Part shown: piece by piece, positions 41,862 to 51,411 of the stretch
How the letters are laid out: every line of letters starts with the position of its first letter
How positions within the stretch are numbered: the stretch's first letter is position 1
Assembly: GCA_019359215.1 (NCBI GenBank)
Contig: JAHHHS010000049.1
Coordinates: 1-51,516, forward strand
Direction: 5' to 3'
DNA length: 51,516 nt
Source: Nostoc indistinguendum CM1-VF10
Lineage (GTDB): Bacteria; Cyanobacteriota; Cyanobacteriia; Cyanobacteriales; Nostocaceae
Position numbers and translations under genes: made by a program
Notes under the pieces: generated by a model
Database searches by the model: none
Seen by the model: the letters and a program-made list of their open reading frames with translations, nothing else
What the model was told of the DNA's origin: nothing

Positions 41862-43079
41862 ATGGATTTTAGTCAAACTTTAATTGCAAAAAGTGATGCC
41901 ATTCTTCATCAATGGGTAGAAGCGGTTTACCAAGATAAACAAATTGAAGCTACTAATGAACTTACTTTCAAAGCTGTACGGGATAGCTTACCCCGCGTTT
42001 TGAAAGCATTAGCAACAGTACTTTCTGAATCTGAAACGAGCGATTTGCAGACAGTAGTAGATGCAAGTTTAGAACACGGTACACTTCGTGCCCAACAGGG
42101 ATTTGAACCAGAAGAAATTGCACGAGAGTATCGTTTACTCCGGTTTGTGATTTTTGCTTTTTTAGAAGAAGATTTATTACAAGGATCTGCACAAGAAGTA
42201 CTTAGGGCTGTTCGCCTGATTGATACAGTAATTGATGAAGCGATCGCCCGTTGTTTTAACAGTTATACTCAAGGAAGATTACAGGAGCTTAAACAGCTCC
42301 AAAATCAGTTGCGGTTGACTAACCAAGAGCTAACTCGTTTGGTTCGCGCGAATCAAGATAGCCTCTCTCATTTGGCTCATGAACTGAAAACGCCCCTCAC
42401 TTCAATCATTGGTTACGCAGACTTATTTCTGCGCCAGCAGCGTCAACAACCAGAACTTAAAGATACCTATGCAAATCTTGAAAGTATCGAGCGAGTTCTC
42501 AAGAATGGTAGACTTCTTGTCCGATTAATTAACGATACTCTGGAAATTTCGCGCTATGATGCCGGACAGATGAAATTGCAGCCTACTTTAACTGATGTGC
42601 GTAGTTTAATCAACTTCATTTTAGAAATGATTGAGCCATTAGCGCGTGCTAAAGAATTATCCTTGGTTGTTAAATGCGAACATGCTCCAAGTCAAGTTAG
42701 CACAGATCCTCTTCGGCTTCAGCAAATTCTAACAAATCTGCTGAGTAATGCAATTCGCTACACAGAATCTGGTTCAATTCATTTGGAGTGCTGGACGATA
42801 TCTCAACAGCAGTGGGCTATCTCAGTTACTGATAGTGGTATTGGTATTTCTCCAGATGCTCAAGCACAAATCTTCAATCCCTATTTTCGTGAAGTAATTG
42901 CTCGCCAAGTGCAAAGTTCTGATGGTACAGGATTAGGTTTAGCAATAGTTTCTCGATTGGTTCAGTTAATGCATGGTGAAATTAAAGTAGATTCACAGCT
43001 AGGAAAAGGGTCTACATTTACAGTAATTTTGCCATTAGAATTGATGCCTACGACAGGCTACACCTACGCTCAGGTATGA
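41862..43079 (+). CDS. Sensor histidine kinase with RsbR-type N-terminal domain
   Basis: This 405-residue soluble histidine kinase begins with an N-terminal all-helical domain (1 to ~140) of RsbRD_N type: QWVEAVYQDKQIEATNELTF and HGTLRAQQGFEPEEIAREYR. A coiled linker (~140-165) leads to the phosphoacceptor H173 in LAHELKTPLTSIIGYADLFL. The ATPase has N box LTNLLSNAIRYTESG, G1 VTDSGIGISPDA and G2 GTGLGLAIVSRLV. No membrane segment. A partner response regulator is not in the window. I start at ATG 41862 because the frame upstream begins only at a TTG. The last residues (MPTTGYTYAQV) are encoded by a family A repeat. Confidence 0.85.
   Translation: MDFSQTLIAKSDAILHQWVEAVYQDKQIEATNELTFKAVRDSLPRVLKALATVLSESETSDLQTVVDASLEHGTLRAQQGFEPEEIAREYRLLRFVIFAFLEEDLLQGSAQEVLRAVRLIDTVIDEAIARCFNSYTQGRLQELKQLQNQLRLTNQELTRLVRANQDSLSHLAHELKTPLTSIIGYADLFLRQQRQQPELKDTYANLESIERVLKNGRLLVRLINDTLEISRYDAGQMKLQPTLTDVRSLINFILEMIEPLARAKELSLVVKCEHAPSQVSTDPLRLQQILTNLLSNAIRYTESGSIHLECWTISQQQWAISVTDSGIGISPDAQAQIFNPYFREVIARQVQSSDGTGLGLAIVSRLVQLMHGEIKVDSQLGKGSTFTVILPLELMPTTGYTYAQV
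43044..43070 (+). repeat. Palindromic repeat family A copy at the 3' end of the histidine kinase
   Basis: gatgcctacgacaggctaca then cctacgc; encodes the C-terminal MPTTGYTYA. Confidence 0.65.
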
Positions 43080-43399
43080 CTATCGAAACGCTTTCGAGTC
43101 ATTAGTCATTAGTCATTGGACTAATGGCTAAATCCGTGGATGGCTATCCCAAACACCCATTGAGGGGATGCGATTCCCGCCGATTTTTTTGACTTCCGCC
43201 TTGCCGTACTAGTCGTTCTCGCTCGTAAAGATTCTAACTCATACTGTCTTTTTCTAGCTTAACCGCAACAATTATGACCCTCTTCAGTTCGAGAAGACAA
43301 ACGTGTTACAGAATATTAACTCTCACATGGCCTTAACAAAGTACTCCTAAGATTAAAACATTAACAGATATCAAACATCATCTAAGTAAGGAGAATAAG
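43080..43399. other. Intergenic with STRR and a one-ended 95-bp element fragment
   Basis: Heptamers (gtcatta) occupy about 43099-43125. A fragment of one end of the 95-bp element, tttgacttccgccttgccgt then actag, lies at about 43186-43211. No gene. Confidence 0.5.
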
Positions 43400-44869
43400 A
43401 TGGCTGACACAAATAATCTCACAGGTGCCAGTGAGCAGGCTCTTGTGTTCATCGCTCCCCTGACTAGTAGCACTAATCCAAACACTGCTCAGATATTGGA
43501 AGTTACTGGTCAAGGAGAGGTCACTGTTCCTACTACTTTAACTGAGGTGCAACTGGGGATTCAAGTACAGGGAGAAACCGCAACCGAAGTTCAAGAACAA
43601 GTTGCTCAACGTTCAACAGCAGTAGTTGATGTGCTGCAAAACCTTGGGGCACAAGAACTTCAAACTACATCTATTCAACTAAATCCCGTCTTTAGCTTTG
43701 AAAATGGTACTCAAACCTTAACTGGCTTTGAAGGAATCAACACACTTCAGTTCGAGTTACCAACGGAGCAAGCTGGGGCAGCAATTGACACAGCTATTCA
43801 AGCAGGCGCGAATGTAATACAGAATATAAGCTTTACTGCCTCAGACGAAGCATTGCAGCAGGCACGCCTGCAAGTTCTTAGCGAAGCTGTTAAAGATGCC
43901 CAAGCTCAGGCTGGGGCTGTTTTTAATACCTTGCAGTTAACCCCTGGAGAGATTATTAACATTGATATTAACTCAGCTAACAATCCTAGCTCATCTCCTT
44001 TGCTGTTTAATCTAGCAGAAGATAGGGCTTTGGCAGCAGGTGGTACAACTCCTATTATTGGTAGTCCTGAGACGATAGAAGCTAGTGTTTCTCTAGATAT
44101 CAGTTATTCTCCAAATTCAGTAGGCACTCTCGCTTCGGCTACTGATAATCCCACAGGTGCGAGTGAGCAGGCTCTTGTGTTCGTCGCTCCTCTGACTAGT
44201 AGCACTAATCCAAACACTGCTCAGATATTGGAAGTTACTGGTCAAGGAGAGGTCACTGTTCCTACTACTTTAACTGAGGTGCAACTGGGGATTCAAGTAC
44301 AGGGAGAAACCGCAACCGAAGTTCAAGAACAAGTTGCTCAACGTTCAACAGCAGTAGTTGATGTGCTGCAAAACCTTGGGGCACAAGAACTTCAAACTAC
44401 ATCTATTCAACTAAATCCCGTCTTTAGCTTTGAAAATGGTACTCAAACCTTAACTGGCTTTGAAGGAATCAACACACTTCAGTTCGAGTTACCAACGGAG
44501 CAAGCTGGGGCAGCAATTGACACAGCTATTCAAGCAGGCGCGAATGTAATACAGAATATAAGCTTTACTGCCTCAGACGAAGCATTGCAGCAGGCACGCC
44601 TGCAAGTTCTTAGCGAAGCTGTTAAAGATGCCCAAGCTCAGGCTGGGGCTGTTTTTAATACCTTGCAGTTAACCCCTGGAGAGATTATTAACATTGATAT
44701 TAACTCAGCTAACAATCCTGGCCCATCTCCTTTGCTGTTTAATGTAACAGCAGATAGGGCTTTGGCAGCAGGTGGTACAACTCCGATTATTGGTGGTTCT
44801 CAGACGATAGAAGCTAGTGTTTCCCTAGAGATTCTTTATTTTCCAGCTCCAGTAGGACTCTCGACTTAG
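43400..44869 (+). CDS. SIMPL-domain (DUF541) protein, tandemly duplicated
   Basis: This 489-residue protein is two SIMPL/DUF541 domains in tandem, offset by 244 residues. Each shows ILEVTGQGEVTVPTTLTEVQ, LGIQVQGETATEVQEQVAQR and SFTASDEALQQARLQVLSEA. The family normally is one ~230-residue unit, often exported, and of unknown function (stress/membrane roles suggested). The two halves are almost identical at DNA level over about 670 bases, pointing to recent duplication or gene conversion. There is no signal peptide or membrane helix, so this copy should be cytoplasmic. AAGGAGA lies 6 bases before ATG 43400. The stop (44867-44869) is the first triplet of a 95-bp mobile element. Confidence 0.85.
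   Translation: MADTNNLTGASEQALVFIAPLTSSTNPNTAQILEVTGQGEVTVPTTLTEVQLGIQVQGETATEVQEQVAQRSTAVVDVLQNLGAQELQTTSIQLNPVFSFENGTQTLTGFEGINTLQFELPTEQAGAAIDTAIQAGANVIQNISFTASDEALQQARLQVLSEAVKDAQAQAGAVFNTLQLTPGEIINIDINSANNPSSSPLLFNLAEDRALAAGGTTPIIGSPETIEASVSLDISYSPNSVGTLASATDNPTGASEQALVFVAPLTSSTNPNTAQILEVTGQGEVTVPTTLTEVQLGIQVQGETATEVQEQVAQRSTAVVDVLQNLGAQELQTTSIQLNPVFSFENGTQTLTGFEGINTLQFELPTEQAGAAIDTAIQAGANVIQNISFTASDEALQQARLQVLSEAVKDAQAQAGAVFNTLQLTPGEIINIDINSANNPGPSPLLFNVTADRALAAGGTTPIIGGSQTIEASVSLEILYFPAPVGLST
43421..44824 (+). repeat. Near-identical 732-bp-offset tandem duplication
   Basis: 43421-44092 and 44153-44824 match with only a few changes, clustered at both ends; the central part is identical as read. 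It lies wholly inside the SIMPL gene. Confidence 0.9.
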
Positions 44870-44961
44870 TACACTACGGCGTAAATAGAGCAACCATTTA
44901 AAATCTCTAAAGAGCTTATTCCATAACACTTTTGACTTTTGACTTCCGCCTTGCAGTAGTA
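44867..44961. mobile_element. 95-bp MITE-like element, copy 3
   Basis: Ends tagtacactacggcg and gccttgcagtagta. In reverse complement it closely follows copy 1. It starts exactly at the SIMPL stop codon. Confidence 0.85.
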
Positions 44962-45028
44962 GCTGTTTGTGAATTCTAATGAACTTAAACTGGTGCGTTA
45001 CACTCCATGAACGCACCCTAGCAATTAC

Positions 45029-47299
45029 CTACTCGTCAATTTGACCAACGCGGCGGATATTCAAAATATCGCTCATTTTCTTAATTTGGACAAACACTTG
45101 CTCTAGTTGAGAGCGATCGCGTATATCTATTCCTAAGTCGATCAATGCAGGTTGACCAACAGAGGTTTTCACCTGAGCATGACGAACATTGATTCCTTGG
45201 TCACTCAACCTTGACAAAATATCCTTTAGCACCCCTACGCGGTCAAGAGCTTCAATTTGAACATCCACAGGATACGTGTGCGGACGACCACTATTTTCGG
45301 CGGCTGGGTTCCACTTAACTGGTACTAAGCGCTCATACTCTACAGTCTCCAGATTATTGCAGCCTTGGCGATGAATTGAAATCCCCCTACCTCGCGTCAC
45401 CACACCAATAATCGGTTCGCCAGGAATCGGGGTACAACATCCAGCTAAATAATATACCAACCCCTCTACCCCAATAATTGGCGAATCTGTGGAGCGGGAG
45501 GTAGTTGGCGGTGCATCTCGTAAAGCTTTTGATGTAGTTGGTTCTTTGGGAATAAATAAAGGCACGGTGGAAACTGGTTGATGTGCCTTCGCCACTTCTC
45601 GCCAACGATTTAGCACCAAGTTCAACGTAACTTCTCCGTAACCCAAACCAGCAAGTAAATCGTCTACGCTGTGGTAGTTACACTTTTGAGCGACAGTCTC
45701 CATCGCATCAGACTTCAGCAGACTATCAAAACCAGTTTTACCAAGTTCCTTTTCTAACAATTCCCGTCCACGGGCAACATTTTCTTCCCGGCGCGATCGC
45801 TTGTACCATTGTTTTATCCGATATTTCGCCGCCGAACTTCTGACAAAGTTCAACCAATCTAAACTCGGATGGCAGTTCTTTTGGGTGAGAACCTCTACAA
45901 TATCGCCATTATGTAGCCGCGTTGATAGAGATACCATTCGCCCATTCACCCGCGCCCCTGAACAATGGTTTCCCACTTCCGTATGAATGCGATAAGCAAA
46001 ATCTACAGTGGTCGAACCGGGGCTTAAAGGCACAACATCCCCCTTAGGGGTGAAGACATAGACATCATCTTCAAATAGATTATCTTTGACGCTATCAAGA
46101 TATTCTTGTGCATCCTTAAGATCAGTTTGCCATTCCAGCAGCTGCCGCAGCCAAGTAAACTTGTCATCTGTCGCTGTCAAATGGCTAATACTAGAACCTC
46201 CTGTTTCTTTGTACTTCCAATGAGCAGCAATCCCATACTCGGCGATATGATGCATTTCGATTGTCCGAATTTGCACCTCTAAAGGACGGCCACTTAATCC
46301 AATCACCCCAGTATGCAACGACTGGTAACGGTTAGGCTTTGGCAGCCCAATGTAGTCTTTAAATCTCCCAGGAATTGGGCGAAAAGCATCATGAACCACC
46401 GCCAACGCCCGATAGCATTCTTCATTGGTTTGAACAATAATCCGCAGCGCCGCCAAATCGTAAATTTCATGAAATTCCTTTTGCTGGCGATGCATTTTTT
46501 GGTAAATGCTATAAAGGTGCTTGGGGCGACCGCTAATTTCCTGAAAGCGGATTCCGGCTTGCTGCAAACGCTCTTGCAACATATTCGTAGCTTTAGCCAA
46601 TTTCTCTTCTCGCGCCGTCCGTTTTTCGGAAACATGCTCCTGCATTTGGCGGTAGGCTTCCGGTTCCAAATACTTAAAAGCCAAATCTTCCAGTTCCCAT
46701 TTAATTCGCCAAATCCCCAAGCGATTGGCTAGAGGCGCGAATATATCTCGCGTTTCCTGGGCACTGCGGCGGCGGCTGGCCTCTGACATATATTGTAAAG
46801 TTCGCATATTATGCAAACGATCTGCCAATTTCACCACAATTACTCGAATATCTTGCGCCATTGCCAAAAACATCCGCCGGAAGTTTTCGGCTTGGCTTTC
46901 GGTTTTGCTAGTGAAATTGATTTTAGAAAGCTTGGTGACACCTTCAACCAATTGCCGCACTTCTGGGCCGAAGCGTTCTTCTATTTCTTGACTTGTAACT
47001 TCTGTATCTTCAACGACATCATGAAGAAATCCAGCTGCTATCATAGCAGCACTACCACCCAAGTCACGCAACAATTCAGCCACAGCAATGGGATGAGCAA
47101 TATACGGTTCTCCCGATTTGCGGTATTGACCTTGATGCAGTTGGTAAGCAAATTCAAATGCGCGACCAATTAACACGGCATCACTATGCCTTCGGTCATC
47201 TTCCACGACGCTGTTACTTGTAGATGACTCCTTCAAACATTTCTTTAACCATTCTGGAATGGTTAGATCAACTGATGAATTTATAGCTAGACTGCTCAT
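45029..47299 (-). CDS. rsh: Bifunctional (p)ppGpp synthetase/hydrolase (RelA/SpoT)
   Basis: This 756-residue Rsh protein controls the stringent-response alarmone. The hydrolase HD domain has AHPIAVAELLRDLGG and the HD pair at 93-94 in FLHDVVEDTE. The synthetase domain has DLAALRIIVQTNEECYRALA, GRFKDYIGLPKPNRYQSLHT and EVQIRT. TGS (DVYVFTPKGDVVPLSPGSTT) and a C-terminal ACT domain (YPVDVQIEALDRVGVLKDIL) complete the long-form layout. Both activities look intact. Start is ATG 47297-47299. Confidence 0.96.
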   Translation of the reverse strand: MSSLAINSSVDLTIPEWLKKCLKESSTSNSVVEDDRRHSDAVLIGRAFEFAYQLHQGQYRKSGEPYIAHPIAVAELLRDLGGSAAMIAAGFLHDVVEDTEVTSQEIEERFGPEVRQLVEGVTKLSKINFTSKTESQAENFRRMFLAMAQDIRVIVVKLADRLHNMRTLQYMSEASRRRSAQETRDIFAPLANRLGIWRIKWELEDLAFKYLEPEAYRQMQEHVSEKRTAREEKLAKATNMLQERLQQAGIRFQEISGRPKHLYSIYQKMHRQQKEFHEIYDLAALRIIVQTNEECYRALAVVHDAFRPIPGRFKDYIGLPKPNRYQSLHTGVIGLSGRPLEVQIRTIEMHHIAEYGIAAHWKYKETGGSSISHLTATDDKFTWLRQLLEWQTDLKDAQEYLDSVKDNLFEDDVYVFTPKGDVVPLSPGSTTVDFAYRIHTEVGNHCSGARVNGRMVSLSTRLHNGDIVEVLTQKNCHPSLDWLNFVRSSAAKYRIKQWYKRSRREENVARGRELLEKELGKTGFDSLLKSDAMETVAQKCNYHSVDDLLAGLGYGEVTLNLVLNRWREVAKAHQPVSTVPLFIPKEPTTSKALRDAPPTTSRSTDSPIIGVEGLVYYLAGCCTPIPGEPIIGVVTRGRGISIHRQGCNNLETVEYERLVPVKWNPAAENSGRPHTYPVDVQIEALDRVGVLKDILSRLSDQGINVRHAQVKTSVGQPALIDLGIDIRDRSQLEQVFVQIKKMSDILNIRRVGQIDE

Positions 47300-47490
47300 A
47301 AAATCGAGTTTGGATAAGATCGGTAGATAAGTGAATGATAAATAAAACCGGCAGCATCAACCTAAGAAGATGCTTTCGCCCAGAGTCGGGTAAAATAAAC
47401 ACTGTAAGGATGATTGTCCAATTGCCGACGGTAGTCATCCTGTTTTAGTTTCAAGGATCATAAAGAAAGAATAATCCATTGATGGCAAAC

Positions 47491-47519
47491 AAAGCCTCAA
47501 ATAACGATTTGAGGCTTTT
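47491..47519 (+). terminator. Strong hairpin with T-run between divergent rsh and patD
   Basis: Stem aaagcctcaaat (47491-47502) and its exact reverse complement (47507-47518), loop aacg, then TTTT within 47516-47519. It stands upstream of patD on the plus strand and downstream of no plus-strand gene, so it may end a small RNA or attenuate the patD leader. Confidence 0.75.
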
Positions 47520-47596
47520 GGTGCTGATAAGTGTTTAAGAAAGTTTATTGTAGAAGAAAAATTACTTGACATTAATACTATCTTAACTAGCACTGG

Positions 47597-47950
47597 ATGT
47601 CTTTAAACCGTGAGAAATATCAGGCACTCGTAACCTTGCTAGAGCAATTACGCTCCGATGCCACAACTACGCAAATCGTTGCGCCCGAACTGCGACAGCG
47701 TGTAGCCTCGTTGCAGCAATTTTTCGGGCAGCAAATTGTGCCCTTGGCTGATGAAAACTGGCGAGTCCAGTCTTATCAAACGGAAATGAGCAAGCAATTG
47801 CGCTTGTTGGCAATAGATGTGATGTTTTTGCAAGGAGCGCGGCAAGCATCTACTGTACAAACGAGACTTCAGACGATTAGCGATCGCTTGACAACCCTCA
47901 TTCAATACTGTAATGCCATTTTGCAGCCAGAAGCGGAAGGAGAAAAATAA
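47597..47950 (+). CDS. patD: Heterocyst frequency control protein PatD
   Basis: This 117-residue, largely helical protein has LLEQLRSDATTTQIVAPELR, LLAIDVMFLQGARQASTVQT and RLTTLIQYCNAILQ, matching my memory of PatD. In Anabaena PatD binds the division protein FtsZ and affects heterocyst frequency. The assignment is from recall and was not searched. Start ATG 47597 overlaps a GGATG; the ribosome site is weak. It is divergent from rsh with a hairpin between. Confidence 0.65.
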   Translation: MSLNREKYQALVTLLEQLRSDATTTQIVAPELRQRVASLQQFFGQQIVPLADENWRVQSYQTEMSKQLRLLAIDVMFLQGARQASTVQTRLQTISDRLTTLIQYCNAILQPEAEGEK

Positions 47951-48496
47951 CAATTGTTCACCTTTTTCTCTAATTAATCCATCATCTCATTTACAACCGT
48001 TCGTGAAAAGTTATTTTTGCAACAAGTTGGGAATGGGGAAGAGGTATTTAAATTTTTGCTTTGGGGATCGCTCTGACAATATACTGATTTTCGCTCAGAG
48101 CGTGCTACATTTTACGGCAACGCAGACAGGACTATAGCCAAGGTATGGATGCAATAACGGCTCAACAACAAGCATTAGCTTTATTAAGTCAAACGGTAGA
48201 TAAGCTAATCGTCATTTAAATTGCACCATTTTCATGGTAATAAAAGCTGCAAAACCTCTCCATTGCTCCCAGTAAGAACTGGCCCCCTGCGATCTCAATC
48301 TGCTTTCTTATATGCTTAACGGCTTACCCAAGCTGCTATTTGATCTTACTTAGATTGCTTTCGAGTGGTAAGCTTGCTGTTTATTTGCTCACTACCCGTG
48401 TTACTATTTTTGGGTAAAGGCGATGCAGGAGCGAAAGCGCCAATTAGTCATTAGGGAGAAATAGCAAGCGCACCTTAATTTTAAATTCCTTTTGAT

Positions 48497-48661
48497 TCAA
48501 CTTGGTACTTGTCGTGGTGGCATATTCTCTTGGCCTTTTGTAAATCTTTTCTTAACGTTGTTGACATGACTTAAAGTTGCTGAATGTGGATTAATCATAG
48601 TAAAATCCGTAGCTTTTTGACTGCCAAATAGTTTTTTTAATGGTGATATTGCGATTGTCAA
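48497..48661 (-). CDS. Possible small hypothetical protein
   Basis: A 54-residue frame reading SPLKKLFGSQKATDFTMINP, HSATLSHVNNVKKRFTKGQE, NMPPRQVPS. It is basic and coding-like but has only a TTG start and no clear ribosome site; ATG at codon 29 would give a 26-residue peptide. The in-frame extension further upstream is repeat sequence. No family recognised. Confidence 0.3.
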   Translation of the reverse strand: MTIAISPLKKLFGSQKATDFTMINPHSATLSHVNNVKKRFTKGQENMPPRQVPS

Positions 48662-48666
48662 TGTGA

Positions 48667-48790
48667 CAAAATTTCGGATTTTAAATTTTGGATAATGGAA
48701 TTGAAGATTCAAAATCTAAAATTCAATGGCAGAGCCAGTGACTTGATTACTGGGGTCAATCTAAAATCCGAAATCTAAAATCCAAAATTG
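48667..48790. repeat. AT-rich dispersed repeat
   Basis: Words aaatctaaaatccaaaattg and caaaatctaaaattcaat recur, as at 6633-6706, in opposing orientations. Confidence 0.6.
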
Positions 48791-48882
48791 ACTTACTTGA
48801 TTACGTTTGCAAATTATTCGTAAATATCAGCTTTTCAGGCGCTTTTCAAACAATACAAAGTAAATTGAAGGAGACCTTATTA

Positions 48883-51273
48883 ATGGCTTTGACACAAGGC
48901 GATATTGCTTTTATCTCTTTCAATGCTGATGAAGATGGCTGGTCTATTGTCACCTTTGTAGACATAGATCCGAATACAACTATTTATTTTAGTGACGGCA
49001 CAGCTGCAAGTCCGACCGCTATTGGTAGTAGTGAATCCTCGTTTCTATGGAATACGGGATCTCAGAAAATTACCGCTGGTACTGTAGTTCGCTTTAGTGC
49101 AATTGATAGTACTAGTCGCGCATCATCTATTGGTACATTTACAGTTGTTACCTCAACCGACTTGGGACTCAATACAACTGATGAGACTGTTTATGCCTTT
49201 CTGGGAAATAGTGCTACTGCCCCAACCACAATTCTAACTGCCGTCTCAAGTGAGGCGAATAATAACAGTCTGACTACTGTTGGACTAACTGATGGAGTTA
49301 ATGCGATCAAACTTACCAGTAGCACTGACTATGGTCAGTATACTGGTTCCCGTAGTGGACAAACCAGTTTTGTAAACTATAAGGCGCTTGTTAACAACAG
49401 TGCTAATTGGACAATTGATACCGGAGGTGACGGGGCTACGATAGTTCCTAATACCACAAACTTGGCGATCGCCAGTGGAAATCCCACAGTCAACTTATCT
49501 CTCAACACTAACTCAGGAACTGAAGCAGGAACAACCCAAATTATTGTCACCGCTATTGCATCCAGTGCCGTATCTAGTAATCAAACAGTCAATTTAGGTG
49601 TAACAGGAACAGGCATCACCACCAGTGATTACAACCTTAGCAACAATATCATCACCATTCCTAGCGGACAAACCGCAGGTTCTGTCACCTTCAGTGTTGT
49701 AGATGATGCTGTGGTTGAAGGCGCAGAAACCGCTACATTGACCATCAGTAATCCTTCCTCAGGTATTACACTAGGCACTACTTCCCAAAACATCACTATC
49801 GCTGATAATGATATTGCTGCCTTTCCAAGCGTCAACTTATCCCTGAGTACTACTGCTGGCTTGGAAGCAAACACAACAGCTATCACCGTTACTGCTACTG
49901 CATCCAGTGCCGTATCTGGTAATCAAACAGTCAATTTAGGTGTAACAGGAACAGGCATCACCACCAGTGATTACAACCTTAGCAACAATATCATCACCAT
50001 TCCTAGCGGACAAACCGCAGGTTCTGTCACCTTCAGTGTTGTAGATGATGCTGTGGTTGAAGGCGCAGAAACCGCTACATTGACCATCAGTAATCCTTCC
50101 TCAGGTATTACACTAGGCACTACTTCCCAAAACATCACTATCGCTGATAATGATATTGCTGCCTTTCCAAGCGTCAACTTATCCCTGAGTACTACTGCTG
50201 GCTTGGAAGCAAACACAACAGCTATCACCGTTACTGCTACTGCATCCAGTGCCGTATCTGGTAATCAAACAGTCAATTTAGGTGTAACAGGAACAGGCAT
50301 CACCACCAGTGATTACAACCTTAGCAACAATATCATCACCATTCCTAGCGGACAAACCGCAGGTTCTGTCATCTTCAGCGTTGTAAATGATGCTGTGATT
50401 GAAGGCACAGAAACCGCTACATTGACCATCAGTAATCCTTCCGCAGGTATTACACTAGGCACTACTTCTCAAAACTTCGCGATCGCTGATAATAATATTG
50501 CTGGCTTTCCAATTATCACGGTTTCTAGTAACAATACCGTACCCGCCACTACAATCTTTGGTAATGGTGGCACAACTACCCCAATAACGGTACTCGATAA
50601 CAACACTATCAGTAATTTAGTGTTGAATGCTCCCACAATACTACAGAACAGTGCTATGACTTCTAGCACTGGGCAATCGACGATCACTACCAACAACGTC
50701 GGAAACCTTACCCCAGTTAGTGATCTAACTAACTTTAACAACTCCATTGTAGTCAATTCTCTAACTGGGAGCAATCTCGTGGCCGGCACTGATGCCAGTG
50801 AAAATATCAATGGTAGCCCAGGCAATGACTACCTTGATGGCAAGGGAAACAACGACACCCTTCGTGGAGGCGATGGCAATGACACAATTTTAGGCGGACT
50901 TGGCAGTGACACCCTTTTTGGAGGCAAGGGCAATGACCGCCTCATTGGTTGGGGGGGTGGCTCAGGCGAAATTGATCTACTCAACGGTAATCAAGGTGCA
51001 GATACTTACGTCTTGGGTGATGCCAGTTCAGTTTTCTATGCCAGTTCCGGTAACGCCGACTATGCCGATATTGCCAGCTTTAAGGCTAAGGATCAAATTG
51101 AACTCAAGGGACTTGCTAATAATTACTCACTAGGGTCTGCATCAGCGGTGTCTGACAACAAGTCTGCTGTCGGCATCTTTACCAGCAATGGAACAGAGTT
51201 AATTGCTGTTGTTAAAGATGGGTTAAAGCTCAACACAAATTTGGCAACCGATACTGGCTTTGTATTTGTTTAA
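48883..51273 (+). CDS. Secreted Calx-beta / RTX repeat protein
   Basis: This 796-residue protein has an N-terminal domain (1 to ~195: LTQGDIAFISFNADEDGWSI) like those preceding RTX or nuclease modules. Three Calx-beta domains (~203-545) follow as near-identical 114-residue units with TTSDYNLSNNIITIPSGQTA and DAVVEGAETATLTISNPSSG. A Ser/Thr/Asn linker leads to C-terminal RTX nonapeptides (GGDGNDTILGGLGSDTLFGG and following) that bind calcium. Lack of an N-terminal signal plus RTX repeats suggests type I secretion. GGAG lies 9 bases before ATG 48883. Role unknown; adhesion or matrix is an inference. Confidence 0.85.
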   Translation: MALTQGDIAFISFNADEDGWSIVTFVDIDPNTTIYFSDGTAASPTAIGSSESSFLWNTGSQKITAGTVVRFSAIDSTSRASSIGTFTVVTSTDLGLNTTDETVYAFLGNSATAPTTILTAVSSEANNNSLTTVGLTDGVNAIKLTSSTDYGQYTGSRSGQTSFVNYKALVNNSANWTIDTGGDGATIVPNTTNLAIASGNPTVNLSLNTNSGTEAGTTQIIVTAIASSAVSSNQTVNLGVTGTGITTSDYNLSNNIITIPSGQTAGSVTFSVVDDAVVEGAETATLTISNPSSGITLGTTSQNITIADNDIAAFPSVNLSLSTTAGLEANTTAITVTATASSAVSGNQTVNLGVTGTGITTSDYNLSNNIITIPSGQTAGSVTFSVVDDAVVEGAETATLTISNPSSGITLGTTSQNITIADNDIAAFPSVNLSLSTTAGLEANTTAITVTATASSAVSGNQTVNLGVTGTGITTSDYNLSNNIITIPSGQTAGSVIFSVVNDAVIEGTETATLTISNPSAGITLGTTSQNFAIADNNIAGFPIITVSSNNTVPATTIFGNGGTTTPITVLDNNTISNLVLNAPTILQNSAMTSSTGQSTITTNNVGNLTPVSDLTNFNNSIVVNSLTGSNLVAGTDASENINGSPGNDYLDGKGNNDTLRGGDGNDTILGGLGSDTLFGGKGNDRLIGWGGGSGEIDLLNGNQGADTYVLGDASSVFYASSGNADYADIASFKAKDQIELKGLANNYSLGSASAVSDNKSAVGIFTSNGTELIAVVKDGLKLNTNLATDTGFVFV
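49489..50514 (+). repeat. Three 342-bp tandem Calx-beta coding units
   Basis: Units start at 49489, 49831 and 50173 (word gtcaacttat). Units 2 and 3 are almost identical, the third diverging at its 3' end. Recent expansion is likely. Confidence 0.9.
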
Positions 51274-51321
51274 CCTGTTTGCGTAATTCCTCATCCCTCT
51301 ACGGGGTGGGGATGTAAGCGA

Positions 51322-51394
51322 GTCAAAAACGAAACGTCCTCAAAGTATTTTTCCCAGTAGCTGGAACAATCTTGAGGACAGTTGAGTTTTTGAC
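51322..51394. repeat. Bipartite inverted repeat after the RTX gene
   Basis: Outer arms gtcaaaaac (51322-51330) and gtttttgac (51386-51394); inner arms gtcctcaaag (51336-51345) and cttgaggac (51371-51379, one bulge). May be a terminator or the end of a mobile element. Confidence 0.65.
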
Positions 51395-51411
51395 CAAAAA
51401 GAATGGGATAC

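Larger units (their letters stand above)
47951..48882. other. Large intergenic region; one possible small gene
   Basis: This 930-base gap has a 24-codon frame (48145-48219), a minus-strand small frame (48497-48661), and the AT-rich inverted repeat family of 6633-6706 (about 48667-48790). Otherwise nothing I recognise. Confidence 0.4.
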
